From Candidatus Latescibacterota bacterium (GTDB lineage: Bacteria > Krumholzibacteriota > Krumholzibacteriia > LZORAL124-64-63): a stretch of 64,000 bases of DNA. The position numbers were made by a program, and so were the translations under genes. The notes beneath the pieces are model-generated. The model saw only the letters and a list, made by a program, of their open reading frames with translations, did no database searches and was not told the origin of the DNA. Positions 48,404 to 57,485 of this stretch are shown piece after piece. Within the stretch, counting starts at the first letter, position 1; the number at the start of each line of letters is the position of its first letter. Location: the NCBI GenBank assembly GCA_030658975.1, contig JAUSBL010000093.1:1-64000 (forward strand), given 5' to 3'.

Positions 48404-49248
48404 GCACCCCCCACGAGGGACGCGACGAGCACGCCCATCCCCACCTGCAGCACCATTTCGAGTCGATGGCGCAGCAGTACGATTCCGGCAAGTTCGGCAT
48501 GTGGCTGTTCCTGGTCACGGAGGTCCTGCTGTTCGGCGGGCTCTTCTGCGCCTACGCGGTCTACCGGGCCAACCACCCCGAGATCTTCGCCTACGCGCAC
48601 CAGTTCCTGGACAAGACCCTCGGCGGCCTCAACACGCTCGTGCTGATCGTCAGCAGTCTCACCATGGCGATGGCCGTGCGCTGCGCCCAGCTGGGGCAGC
48701 AGCGCCGGCTCAAGCAGATGCTCGCTGCGACGCTGCTCTGCGCCTGCATCTTCCTGGGCGTCAAGGGCGTGGAGTACGAGCACAAGTGGAAGCACGGCCT
48801 GCTCTGGGGCACGCACTACGTGCCCCAGGGCGAGACGGTAGCGCCGGCGGACGCCGCCGGCGCGGCGACGACGGCCGAGACGACGGCCGCCGCTGCCGCG
48901 GCCCCCGCCGACGGCGGCACGACCCTGCCGCACGCGGCGACCGGGCCGCAGGGCCTGGCCGACCACTCGCAGCCCGGCCACGGCGGCGCGTCGCACGGCG
49001 GGCACGGACCGGCGGGCCCGGCCCCGCGCAACGTGCACCTTTTCTTCGGCATCTACTTCGTGATGACGGGCCTGCACGGCATCCACGTGCTGGCCGGCAT
49101 GATCGCCATCGTCTGGCTGCTGCGGCGGTCCGCGGCGGGCGAATTCGGGCCTGAGTACTTCGCGCCGGTCGACTTCGTCGGCCTCTACTGGCACCTGGTG
49201 GACCTGATCTGGATTTTCCTCTTCCCGCTGCTCTACCTGATCCATTGA
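48400..49248 (+). CDS. ctaE: Cytochrome c oxidase subunit III with His/Gly/Ala-rich insert
   Basis: 282 aa. Helices: '[22 protein letters not shown]', '[19 protein letters not shown]', '[24 protein letters not shown]', then after a ~70-residue insert '[23 protein letters not shown]' and the last '[23 protein letters not shown]'. The insert (about residues 140-210) is Ala/Thr-rich and then [18 protein letters not shown], unusual in subunit III. Otherwise a five-helix short form. The start is set by the ATGA overlap with ctaD. Confidence 0.92.
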
Positions 49249-49276
49249 GCGGCGGACCGCGGGAGGCGGCACGAGC

Positions 49277-49618
49277 ATGAGCAAGCACCATGAAGGCCCC
49301 ACGTACGCCCACGTCGTGCCCGTCAGGACGCTGCTGGGCGTGTTCGGCGCGCTGATGTTCCTGACGATCCTGACCTACGCCGTGACCTACGTCGACCTGG
49401 GCGCCCTGAACATCTGGGTGGCCCTGGGGATCGCCCTGGTCAAGGGCACCCTGGTGGCCCTGGTCTTCATGCACCTGCTGTGGGACAAGAAGTTCTACGC
49501 CGTCGTGCTGATGAGCGCCCTGCTCTGCGTGATGATCTTCATCGGCATCGCCCTGCTCGACAGCGGACAGTACCAGGCCGACCTGATCCCTGATTTCGCC
49601 CCCGGAATCGTCCAGTAG
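49277..49618 (+). CDS. ctaF: Cytochrome c oxidase subunit IV (prokaryotic, CtaF/CoxD type)
   Basis: 113 aa with three helices ('TLLGVFGALMFLTILTYAVTYV', 'NIWVALGIALVKGTLVALVFMHL', 'VVLMSALLCVMIFIGIALLD'). The pattern ALVKGTLVALVFMHL...F is typical of COX4_pro. Small stabilising subunit; last gene of the operon. A large inverted-repeat element starts 5 bp after its stop. Confidence 0.9.
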   Translation: MSKHHEGPTYAHVVPVRTLLGVFGALMFLTILTYAVTYVDLGALNIWVALGIALVKGTLVALVFMHLLWDKKFYAVVLMSALLCVMIFIGIALLDSGQYQADLIPDFAPGIVQ

Positions 49619-49623
49619 GCTCT

Positions 49624-49845
49624 GGCCGGGACATTGTCCCTGCCCATGCTATGTTGCGACTTGGATCCGCACATCCTGCCGAGACCGGGGACACGCTCCG
49701 GGCACCTCGTGTGCCCGGAGCGCTTGGCCTTCCGGCCCTTTCGCCATCCTGGCTTCAGGGCCTGCAGGACACCCCGGTCTCGGCAGGATGTGCGGATCCA
49801 AGTCGAACAGCAGCATGGGCATGGGAGGGACAATTTCCCGGCCAG
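49624..49845. mobile_element. REPIN/MITE-like inverted-repeat element
   Basis: About 220 bp lying exactly between convergent genes. The core arms are a perfect 34-bp inverted repeat (49657-49690 and 49772-49805, starting CGACTTGGATCCGCACATCC). They continue outward as imperfect arms to GCCGGGACATTGTCCC (left) and the mirror GGGACAATTTCCCGGC (right), about 65-75 bp per arm. Inside is a second perfect 12-bp hairpin (CGCTCCGGGCAC / GTGCCCGGAGCG). The left end holds a small palindrome GGGACA-T-TGTCCC. No transposase is present; the paired palindromes resemble REP doublets mobilised by Y1 (RAYT) transposases. As RNA it would fold into one long hairpin and probably terminates ctaF transcription. 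Confidence 0.65.
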
Positions 49846-49853
49846 AACCTACG

Positions 49854-50585
49854 TCATTCGGGGCCGAGAGCGGCTGAGACGGCTGCGGGGTCGGCCACGG
49901 TGCCGGGGTACGTCCGCAGCGGGAAGGGGATGTGGCCCGCGTCGGCGAAGGTCACCAGACGGCACGTCCCGTCGGGCCGCACCTGGATCACCGTCAGGCT
50001 GCAGTTGGCGATGCTCATGCCCAGCCAGGCTTCCGGGTCGACGCCCAGCGCGCGGCAGACGAACCAGCGGATGACGTTGCCGTGGCAGACCACGATGTCG
50101 TGGGCGTCGCGGTCCGCGGCCGGCCGGACCAGGCGGTCCCAGGCGGCGGCCAGTTCACGCCCGCAGGCCTCGGCCTCGCCCGGTTCCAATCCGGCCATGA
50201 CGTCGGCGCGGCGGGTCGCCGGCGTGCACTCGCGGATGTCGCGGTGGAGTTCGAGCACCGGACCCGGCAGCCGCTCGTCGATGATCGCCGCGGTCTCGCG
50301 GGCCCGCGTCATGCTGCTGGACTGCAGCGACGTGAATTCGATCCCCAGAGAGGCCAGCAGATCGCCGGCCAGAGCCGCCTGGTGCCGGCCCAGGCGGTCC
50401 AGGGCGCAGCCGGCGTCCTCGTCGCAGCCCTCGTCGCGCACGTACTCGCCGTGGCGGATCAGGTAGAGATGACGGACCGGCGCGTCGTGCGCCGGCCACC
50501 CGGCCCCGACTTCGGCCGCCGTCGTCGCCAGCAGGGCCAGCGCCAGCAACGCCGCCGCGCCCGCCTTTCCCTTCGTTCCCTTCAT
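49854..50585 (-). CDS. Exported histidine-phosphatase (phosphoglycerate mutase-like) protein
   Basis: 243 aa with a signal peptide (KGTKGKAGAAALLALALLATTAAEVGA) and a histidine phosphatase domain: catalytic RHGEYVRDEG, 'SSMTRARETAAII', and the second His in VVCHGNVIRWFV. A PGAM5/SixA-like phosphatase located outside the cytoplasm is likely; the substrate is unknown. ATG 50585 with GGAGGG upstream; the track's extra N-terminus would destroy the signal peptide. Confidence 0.85.
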   Translation of the reverse strand: MKGTKGKAGAAALLALALLATTAAEVGAGWPAHDAPVRHLYLIRHGEYVRDEGCDEDAGCALDRLGRHQAALAGDLLASLGIEFTSLQSSSMTRARETAAIIDERLPGPVLELHRDIRECTPATRRADVMAGLEPGEAEACGRELAAAWDRLVRPAADRDAHDIVVCHGNVIRWFVCRALGVDPEAWLGMSIANCSLTVIQVRPDGTCRLVTFADAGHIPFPLRTYPGTVADPAAVSAALGPE

Positions 50586-50667
50586 CGCAACCCTCCCGTT
50601 GAGCGTCTCGCCGCGCAAATACGCTGTCCCGTAGCAGGCTAGGCGAACCGCCGCCCGCCGTCGAGCC

Positions 50668-50694
50668 TCAAGCTCCCGCCGCGCCTGCCGATGA
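50668..50694 (+). promoter_or_regulatory. Candidate sigma28 (FliA) promoter of the chemoreceptor gene
   Basis: TCAAGCTC (50668-50675), exactly 11 bp, then GCCGATGA (50687-50694), against the FliA consensus TAAAGTTT-N11-GCCGATAA: 5/8 and 7/8 matches. It lies about 70 bp before the MCP gene, a class of genes commonly read by sigma28. Confidence 0.5.
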
Positions 50695-50767
50695 TAGGAG
50701 CGGGATCGGCCGCCCGCGAGCGGAGCGATGGGCCCGTCCCCGTTTCGCACGTTCACGGAGGCCGCCC

Positions 50768-51955
50768 ATGTTCCCTGGAATGTCCCTGCGCGCGAGGCTG
50801 CTGACGGCCGGAGTCGGCGTCACGATCTCGCCGCTCATGGTCCACATGCTGCTCGAGCGCAACGAGGACGGCCGGCAGATGCTGCTGACCGGACTGGCGG
50901 CGGTCGCCCTGGCCGTGGTCGTCTGGTCGCTCGTGGCCCGGGGCATCGGCCGCGATCTCGAGCAGGTGGCGCAACGGCTCGGCGGCGCGGGCACCCACGT
51001 GGTGACGGCGTCCCGCCAGGTCGCGGCCGGCGGGCAGCACACGGCGCAGGACGCCGCCGAACAGGCGGCCAACCTGCAGGATGTGACGGCCACCCTCGCC
51101 CAGCTGGTCGGCATGACCGGGCGCAACGCCGACAGCGCCCGCGAGGCCAACCGCGAGGCAGGCGAGGTCTGCCGCGAGGCGGCGACCGGCAGCGAGGCGA
51201 TGAGCCGGCTGGCCGGGACCGTCGGCCGCATCAAGTCCGCCGCCGACGAGTCGGGCAAGATCGTGCGCAGCATCGACGAGATCGCGTTCCAGACCAACCT
51301 GCTGGCGCTCAACGCCGCGGTCGAGGCGGCGCGGGCCGGCGACGCGGGTCGCGGCTTCGCCGTCGTCGCTGAGGAGGTCCGCAACCTCGCGCGGCGCAGC
51401 GCCGAAGCGGCCAGCATCACGACGGCCCTGATCGAGGAGTCGCGGGTCATCGCCGCCGACGGCGTGCGGGCGTCCGAGGAGGCGGCCGCGGTCCTGCGGC
51501 GCATCGCCGGCGGCATCGAGCGGGTCAGCCACCTGGTGCGGCAGGTCGACGCGGCCAGCAGCGAACAGTCGCGCGACCTCGTCCAGATCAACGAGACGGT
51601 CGTGCGCATGGACCGGGTCGTCCAGAGCAACGCCGCCGGCGCCCAGGAATCGGCGGCCGCCAGCCAGCAACTCGCCGGCCAGGCCGCGCAGTTGCTGGAC
51701 CTCGTCGCCGAACTCGAACGCGTGTTGACGGGACAGGGAACCCAGGCCGCGGCCCGCCCGCCGCGGGAAAGGCGCACCGCGGCGTCCCGTTCACCGGCGC
51801 CGCGATCCCCGGCGTCCCCATCGCCGCCGCCGCGACGGCGCGACGCGCCGCGGAAGTACGCGGAGACGGGACAGGACCGGGCTTCGGCCCTGGACGACGA
51901 CGATTATCTGGACCTCGCCACGGCCTGGGACGAGCCGAGCAGGCTCGAAGTCTGA
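50768..51955 (+). CDS. Methyl-accepting chemotaxis protein without a sensor domain
   Basis: 395 aa. Two closely spaced N-terminal helices (about 9-27 and 38-56) with almost no periplasmic loop, then a HAMP-less coiled coil and the MCP signalling hairpin ('[46 protein letters not shown]'-type core, about 173-220). It ends in a Pro/Ser/Arg-rich tether and an acidic segment ([15 protein letters not shown]). With no ligand domain of its own it may respond to membrane state or to partner proteins, such as the two hemerythrins 35 nt and 473 nt downstream. ATG 50768; GGAGG upstream. Confidence 0.9.
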   Translation: MFPGMSLRARLLTAGVGVTISPLMVHMLLERNEDGRQMLLTGLAAVALAVVVWSLVARGIGRDLEQVAQRLGGAGTHVVTASRQVAAGGQHTAQDAAEQAANLQDVTATLAQLVGMTGRNADSAREANREAGEVCREAATGSEAMSRLAGTVGRIKSAADESGKIVRSIDEIAFQTNLLALNAAVEAARAGDAGRGFAVVAEEVRNLARRSAEAASITTALIEESRVIAADGVRASEEAAAVLRRIAGGIERVSHLVRQVDAASSEQSRDLVQINETVVRMDRVVQSNAAGAQESAAASQQLAGQAAQLLDLVAELERVLTGQGTQAAARPPRERRTAASRSPAPRSPASPSPPPRRRDAPRKYAETGQDRASALDDDDYLDLATAWDEPSRLEV

Positions 51956-51990
51956 TCGAGCGCACCGATCCGGCAAGGGAAGGAACGACC

Positions 51991-52419
51991 ATGAGCGCCA
52001 TCGCCTGGAACGACGAACTCGAACTCGGTTTGCCGCTGATCGACGAGCAGCACCGGCGGCTCATCGATCGCTACAACGAACTCGCCGCCGCCTACCGCCG
52101 CCGCGAACCGGACGACGATCTCGCCCGGCGGCTGGGGATCCTGCTGGAATGCGCCGTCGTGCATTTCAACTCGGAGGAGGCGCTGATGGCGACGCTCGGC
52201 TACGTCGGCCTCGATGAGCACCGCGAAGAGCACCAGGACCTGCTCCAGCGCGTGCGGCGCTTCCAGACCGCCCTGACTGAAGGCCGCCAGACCATCACGC
52301 TGCCGGTCCTGCAGTACCTTCAGCACTGGCTGCTCGGGCACGTCCGCGGCGCCGACCGCGATTTCGCCAGGGCCGCCCGCCGGCTCGCCGCCGACGCCCT
52401 GATCGCCCAACCATCCTGA
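51991..52419 (+). CDS. Bacteriohemerythrin 1
   Basis: 142 aa four-helix di-iron O2-binding protein. The ligand pattern is complete: His in IDEQHRRL, His/Glu in HFNSEEALM, His pair in DEHREEHQDLL, and H(x4)D in HVRGADRDF. Likely binds O2 (or NO) in the cytoplasm. Directly downstream of the chemoreceptor and upstream of a second hemerythrin, suggesting O2 sensing for taxis or O2 delivery. AAGGAAGG before the ATG. Confidence 0.92.
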   Translation: MSAIAWNDELELGLPLIDEQHRRLIDRYNELAAAYRRREPDDDLARRLGILLECAVVHFNSEEALMATLGYVGLDEHREEHQDLLQRVRRFQTALTEGRQTITLPVLQYLQHWLLGHVRGADRDFARAARRLAADALIAQPS

Positions 52420-52428
52420 GGAGACCGT

Positions 52429-52845
52429 GTGAGGCCTCTGGAGTGGGACGTGCGGTTCAGCTCGGGGGTCGCGTCGCTCGACGACGACCACCGGGAATTC
52501 CTCGCCCTGCAGAACAGTCTGCTCGAAGCCCGCGGCCACGGCCGCGGGCACCGCGTGCTGCACGAGGTCCTGGAGCAGCTGATCGCGTGGGCCGAGATCC
52601 ACCAGGCCCGCGAGGAGGCGATGTTCGGCGAGACCGGGTACCCGGGCGCCGCGCGGCACCGCGCCGAACACGAGCGACTGCTCGCCGCGGCGCGCAGCCT
52701 GCGTCTGCGGCACGCCCTGGACCTCGAGCGTCTGACGCGCGCGGTGCTGGGTCTCTTCGACTACTGGTGGAAACGGCACATCCTGGAGCACGACCTGGAA
52801 TTCGGACGCTACCTCGCCGCAGAACGGCACGGCGCCCCCGTCTGA
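52429..52845 (+). CDS. Bacteriohemerythrin 2 (divergent)
   Basis: 138 aa, GTG start at 52429 with GAGGAG upstream, 9 nt after hemerythrin 1. Ligand pattern: LDDDHREF, 'IHQAREEAMF', 'RHRAEHERLL', HILEHDLEF. The spacing of the last motif (HxxxHD) is slightly different from the first copy, so its di-iron site or affinity may differ. The pair share little sequence apart from the ligands, so they are not a recent duplication. Confidence 0.88.
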   Translation: MRPLEWDVRFSSGVASLDDDHREFLALQNSLLEARGHGRGHRVLHEVLEQLIAWAEIHQAREEAMFGETGYPGAARHRAEHERLLAAARSLRLRHALDLERLTRAVLGLFDYWWKRHILEHDLEFGRYLAAERHGAPV

Positions 52846-52854
52846 CCCGTCCCG

Positions 52855-55089
52855 TCAGGGGAGCCGGCGCCGACCCAGCCGCAGGCTGTTCAGCACCACC
52901 GAAACCGAACTGAAGGCCATGGCCGCGGCCGCGAGCATGGGATGGAAGTCGCGCAGCATGGGAGGCAGTCCCGGCACGCCGTGCAGGGCGCCGGCCGCCA
53001 CGGGGATCAGCACCACGTTGTAGCCGAAAGCCCAGGCCAGGTTCTGGCGTACCGTCCGCATGGTCAGCCGGCTCAGCTCGCGGGCGCGCTGCACGGCGCC
53101 GAGCCCGCCGCGCACCAGGGTCACGTCCGCGGCCTCGATGGCGATGTGGCTGCCGTGCCCCACGGCGAAGCCCACGTCCGCGGTCGCCAGGGCGGGCGCG
53201 TCGTTCACGCCGTCGCCGACCATCCCGACCGTGCAGCAGTCGGCGAGGAAGCCGCCGACGACGGCGGCCTTGTCCTGCGGCGTCGCCGAGTCGAACACCT
53301 GCTGGATGCCCAGCTCGCGCGCGACCGCGGCCGCCGCCAGCGGCCCGTCCCCCGTCAGCATGATCACATCGACGCCGAGCGTCTCGAGGTCCTGGACGGC
53401 CGCGGCCGCTTCCGGGCGCAGCGCGTCGCGCACGGCCACGAGCCCGGCGACGGCCCCGTCGACCTCGACCAGCATGACGGTCCTGCCTTCGCCGGCCAGC
53501 CGGTCGGCGACGGTTTGCAGGTCGGCGGGCGCGCCCTGCGGCGCGATCCACGCGGGCTTGCCCACGCGCACCGCGCACCCGTCGACGACCGCCGTGACGC
53601 CGTGGCCCGGCACCACGCGGAACGCAGTGGCGATCGGGAGCCGTGCGGCGCCCGCGGCCAGGGATCGCCCGACCGGATGCTCCGACGGCGTCTCGGCCGC
53701 CTGCACCAGGGCCGCGAACCGCTGCGGCGACAGGCCGGAGCCGTCGGCGACGACCCAGTCGGTCGCTTCGGGGCGGCCTTCGGTGAGCGTGCCGGTCTTG
53801 TCCATCAGCAGGGTGGTGACGCGGTGGGCCCGTTCCAGGGCGGCGGCATCGCGGAACAGCACGCCGTGGCGGGCGGCCAGACCCGTGCCGACCATCACCG
53901 CGGTCGGCGTCGCCAGACCCAGGGCGCAGGGGCAGGCGACGACCAGCACCGCGATCATGCGCGTCAGGGCCGGCGCGAAGGCGCCGCCGAACGCCCACCA
54001 GCCCGCGAACGTCAGCAGGGCCACGACTGCAATCACGGGCACGAACACGGCGGCGACGCGGTCGGCCAGGCGCTGGACCGGGGCCTTGCTCTGCTGGGCG
54101 CGGCGGACCAGGGCGGTCACGCGCGCCAGTGCGGTCTGCTCGCCCACGGCCGTCACGCGCACCGTCAGCAGGCCGTCGCGATCGATCGAGCCGCCGAGGA
54201 CCTCGTCGCCGGGCCCGCGGTCCGCCGGCAGGGGCTCGCCGGTGAACATGCTCTCGTCCACGGCGGCGTGCCCCTCGCTCACCAGGCCGTCGACTGGCAC
54301 GCGCTCTCCGGGCCGCACGCGCACGACGTCTCCCGGCTGCAGGCGGGAGACCGGCACGTCGTGCTCGACGCCGTCGCGCAGCAGGCTGGCCCGTTCCGGC
54401 GCCAGGGCCAGCAGGGCGGTGATGGCGTCGCCGGCGCGGCCGCGGGCCCGGGCCTCGAGCAGCTTGCCCAGCCGCACCAGGGTCAGGATCACCGCGGCGG
54501 TCTCGAAGCCGGAGTGGCCGCCGAGGCCCGGCGCGAAGAGCAGCGCCACCGCGTGCAGGTAGGCGGCCCCGGCGCCCAGCGACACCAGCGTGTCCATGTT
54601 GGCGGTGCCGGCGCGCAGCCCGCGCCAGGCTCCGACGTAGAAGGCGCGCCCGGTCACGAACTGCACGGGCGTGGCCAGGGCGCCCAGCAGCCAGGGCATC
54701 CAGGCGGCGTGGAGCCACGCCGCCCCGAGGCCCAGGTCACGGGCCATCGACAGGACGAACAGGGGAGTGGTGAAGACGGCGCCGACCAGGAAGTCGCGCC
54801 GGTGCCCGGCCTCCTCGCGGCGCCGGGCCTCCCGGCCCGCCTCCTCGGCGGACAGGGCGGCCGTGGGCAGGGCCAGTTCGAAACCGGCCGCAGCCACCGC
54901 GGCCGCCAGGGTCTCGTGGCCGACGAGCGCCGGGTCGTAGCTCACGGTCACGGTGTTGTCGGCGAGGTTGACCGCGGCCTCCAGCACGCCGGGCGTGTCG
55001 CGGCCGAGAGCTTTCTCGACGGAAGCGGCGCAGCTGGCGCAGTGCATGCCGAGCACGGGTAAAGTGGCCTGGACGCTGGGGTTCGGCAC
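52855..55089 (-). CDS. copA: Cu+-exporting P1B-1 ATPase (CopA)
   Basis: 744 aa. One N-terminal metal-binding domain (GMHCASC), eight helices, actuator TGEP, the transmembrane CPCALGLATP, phosphorylation site DKTGTLTEG, HP motif SEHPVG, and hinge MVGDGVNDAPAL. Cu+-specific residues are seen in the last helices (FGYNVVLIP; MAFSSVSVVLNSLRL). It exports Cu+ from the cytoplasm and can also feed oxidase assembly. I place the start at the GTG at 55089, five bases after GGAGG; the ORF track continues far upstream through the shadow of the divergent mutase gene. Its end lies 9 nt from hemerythrin 2. Confidence 0.94.
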   Translation of the reverse strand: MPNPSVQATLPVLGMHCASCAASVEKALGRDTPGVLEAAVNLADNTVTVSYDPALVGHETLAAAVAAAGFELALPTAALSAEEAGREARRREEAGHRRDFLVGAVFTTPLFVLSMARDLGLGAAWLHAAWMPWLLGALATPVQFVTGRAFYVGAWRGLRAGTANMDTLVSLGAGAAYLHAVALLFAPGLGGHSGFETAAVILTLVRLGKLLEARARGRAGDAITALLALAPERASLLRDGVEHDVPVSRLQPGDVVRVRPGERVPVDGLVSEGHAAVDESMFTGEPLPADRGPGDEVLGGSIDRDGLLTVRVTAVGEQTALARVTALVRRAQQSKAPVQRLADRVAAVFVPVIAVVALLTFAGWWAFGGAFAPALTRMIAVLVVACPCALGLATPTAVMVGTGLAARHGVLFRDAAALERAHRVTTLLMDKTGTLTEGRPEATDWVVADGSGLSPQRFAALVQAAETPSEHPVGRSLAAGAARLPIATAFRVVPGHGVTAVVDGCAVRVGKPAWIAPQGAPADLQTVADRLAGEGRTVMLVEVDGAVAGLVAVRDALRPEAAAAVQDLETLGVDVIMLTGDGPLAAAAVARELGIQQVFDSATPQDKAAVVGGFLADCCTVGMVGDGVNDAPALATADVGFAVGHGSHIAIEAADVTLVRGGLGAVQRARELSRLTMRTVRQNLAWAFGYNVVLIPVAAGALHGVPGLPPMLRDFHPMLAAAAMAFSSVSVVLNSLRLGRRRLP

Positions 55090-55260
55090 GGGCACCTCCG
55101 GGGCTGCGGGATCGTTCCATGATAGCGGCGATCGGCCCCGCGCCCCAGCCCGAACCGGAGCTGCCGGGGCCCCGGGTGCCGGACCTTGACGCGGCGGGCG
55201 CCTGTGCCGACAATGCCCGTTCGCGGCATCGGCTGATCCCACATCGGAGGTACGCGCGTC

Positions 55261-56643
55261 GTGACGTCCCTGCCCGCCTGCATCAAGGCTTACGACATCC
55301 GGGGACGCGTTCCCGAGGACCTCGACGCGGACCTCGCCCGCCGTTTGGGTCGCGCCCTGGCCGCCCGGATCGGCGCAGGGACCCTGGCTGTCGGCCGGGA
55401 CTGCCGCACCAGCAGCCCCGAACTCGCGGCCGCGGTCGGCGCCGGCCTCGCCGAGGGCGGCTGCGACGTCCGCGACCTCGGACTCTGCGCCACTGAGCAG
55501 ATGTACCACGCGGTGATCGCCCGGGGCCTGGACGGCGGCGTCATGGTCACCGCCAGCCACAACCCGCTGGGCTGGAACGGGATGAAGATCGTGGCCGCCG
55601 ACGCGGTCCCCGTCAGCGGGGACAGCGGCCTGCACGCCGTGGGGCGCGCCGCCGTCGCCGGCGATTTTCCGGCCGCCGCGCGTCGCGGCACGACGACGCC
55701 GCTGGATACCGGCGACGAGTTCCGCGACTTCCTGCTGGGATGCGTCGACGCCGGGACCCTGCCGGCCCTGACCATCGTCGCCGATGCGGGCCACGGCTGC
55801 GCCGGTCCCGTCCTGGACCTGCTGGAACCGCACCTGCCCGTGAAGCTGATCAAGCTGCGCCACGTGCCCGACGGGAATTTCCCCACCGGCGTGCCCAACC
55901 CCCTGCTGCCGGAGAACCGCGCCCTGACCGCGGCCGCCGTCCGCGAGCACGGCGCCGATCTCGGGCTGGCCTGGGACGGCGACGCCGACCGCTGCTTCTT
56001 CTTCGACGAGACCGGGGCCTTCATCGAGGGCTACTACCTGGTCGCCCTGCTCGCCCGCGCCGCGCTGCGCCGCGTGCCGGGGGGGCGGATCGTCCACGAC
56101 CCGCGCCTGGTCTGGAACACGATCGACACGGTGCGGGAGGCCGGCGGCGTGCCCCTGCAGAACAAGACCGGCCACGCCTTCATGAAGGAGCGGATGCGCG
56201 CCGAGGACGCCGTCTACGGCGGCGAGATGTCGGCCCACCACTACTTCCGCGAGTTCCGCTGGTGCGACAGCGGCATGCTGCCCTGGCTGCGCGTGCTCGA
56301 GGAGATGGGACGCACCGGGCTGCCGCTCTCGGCCCTGGTCGGGCGGATGCAGGCCGCCTATCCGGCCAGCGGCGAGATCAACCGTCGCCTCGCGGCCCCG
56401 CAGCGGGCCGTGGCGGCCGTCGCCGCCCGCTGGCTCGACCGCGCGGTGGCGGTGGACCGCACCGACGGCCTGTCGCTGGACCTGGGCGACTGGCGGCTGA
56501 ATCTCAGGGAATCCAACACCGAGCCGGTGCTGCGCCTCAACGTCGAGTCGCGCGGCGACGCGGCGCTCATGAAGGCGATGACCGACGAGGTCCTGGCCGT
56601 GATCGACGGGGCGGGGTCCGGCAACGGGGAGGGTGTTTCGTGA
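55261..56643 (+). CDS. manB: Phosphomannomutase/phosphoglucomutase
   Basis: 460 aa alpha-D-phosphohexomutase interconverting hexose 6- and 1-phosphates for sugar-nucleotide synthesis. Phosphoserine loop TASHNPLGWNGMK (Ser99), metal loop DGDADRCFFF (Asp239), sugar loop 'GGEMSAHHYFRE', phosphate loop 'RESNTEPVLRLNVES'. All four are intact and the spacing is that of ManB/CpsG/AlgC. Substrate preference (mannose or glucose) is not certain. GTG start after GGAGG (11 nt spacing). GTGA overlap with the next gene. Confidence 0.92.
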   Translation: MTSLPACIKAYDIRGRVPEDLDADLARRLGRALAARIGAGTLAVGRDCRTSSPELAAAVGAGLAEGGCDVRDLGLCATEQMYHAVIARGLDGGVMVTASHNPLGWNGMKIVAADAVPVSGDSGLHAVGRAAVAGDFPAAARRGTTTPLDTGDEFRDFLLGCVDAGTLPALTIVADAGHGCAGPVLDLLEPHLPVKLIKLRHVPDGNFPTGVPNPLLPENRALTAAAVREHGADLGLAWDGDADRCFFFDETGAFIEGYYLVALLARAALRRVPGGRIVHDPRLVWNTIDTVREAGGVPLQNKTGHAFMKERMRAEDAVYGGEMSAHHYFREFRWCDSGMLPWLRVLEEMGRTGLPLSALVGRMQAAYPASGEINRRLAAPQRAVAAVAARWLDRAVAVDRTDGLSLDLGDWRLNLRESNTEPVLRLNVESRGDAALMKAMTDEVLAVIDGAGSGNGEGVS

Positions 56644-57464
56644 CGGCCCGGCGAGCGTTCGCAGGCGCCCTGTTCCTGGCGGCCGTCGCGGCGGTCGCCC
56701 CCCCCGCGCGCGCGGCGGGCTGGCGCGAGCTGGCGCCGGGGCTGGAACTCGGCTCCTTCGCGCTGCCGGGCGGCAAGGCGTCCGACGGGGAGCCGCTGCA
56801 CGTGGTCCGGCTCGATCCCGAACGCTGGGAGCTGGTGCTGCTGAACGCCTCGGCGCCGGGCGAGGGCGAGGCGCACTCGGCCCGCGACTGGTGCCGCCTG
56901 AAGGGCCTGGCGGCGGCCGTCAACGCGAGCATGTACCAGGCCGACCACCTGCGCAGCGTGTCGCTCATGCGTACCCGCACCCACGTGAACAACGCCTACG
57001 TGTCGCCCGACAACGCCGTGTTGGCCTTCGATCGGCGCGACGCGGGCGTGCCGCACGTGCGCATCATCGACCGCACGTGCGAGGACTTCGCCGCCGCGGC
57101 GGCCCGCTACGGCACCCTGGTCCAGAGCATCCGCATGGTCTCGTGCGACCGGCGCAACACGTGGGAGCCGCAGGCCCGCCGCACCAGCGCGGCGGCCATC
57201 GGGACGGACAGGTCCGGCCGCGTGCTGATGATCCACTGCCGCAAGCCGTTGCCGACCCACGACCTCATCGAGCACCTGCTCGCTCTGCCGCTCGACCTGG
57301 CGCAGGCGATGTACGGCGAGGGGGGCTACCAGGCCCAGCTCTACGTGGGCGCCGGCGGGCAGGAGTACCAGTTCGGGGGCGGCTTCGACGACGGCCGCAA
57401 TCCCGGCGATCCCGGCCGGCAGGCCTGGCCGCTGCCGAACGTGGTGGCCGCGCGGCCGCGCTGA
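56640..57464 (+). CDS. Exported phosphodiester glycosidase (NAGPA domain) protein
   Basis: 274 aa. Signal peptide (TARRAFAGALFLAAVAAVAPPARA) and a NAGPA-like (PF09992) domain: 'LAAAVNASMYQAD', 'VQSIRMVSCDRRNTWEPQARRTSAAAIGTD'-type core, 'LAQAMYGEGGYQAQLYV'. Homologues hydrolyse or process GlcNAc-phosphodiesters and often sit with exopolysaccharide genes, which fits the coupled phosphohexomutase. GTG 56640 overlaps the mutase stop; the track's longer form reads the mutase in a shadow frame. Confidence 0.8.
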   Translation: MTARRAFAGALFLAAVAAVAPPARAAGWRELAPGLELGSFALPGGKASDGEPLHVVRLDPERWELVLLNASAPGEGEAHSARDWCRLKGLAAAVNASMYQADHLRSVSLMRTRTHVNNAYVSPDNAVLAFDRRDAGVPHVRIIDRTCEDFAAAAARYGTLVQSIRMVSCDRRNTWEPQARRTSAAAIGTDRSGRVLMIHCRKPLPTHDLIEHLLALPLDLAQAMYGEGGYQAQLYVGAGGQEYQFGGGFDDGRNPGDPGRQAWPLPNVVAARPR

Positions 57465-57485
57465 AGCCGGCGCCGCCGGCCGCGG

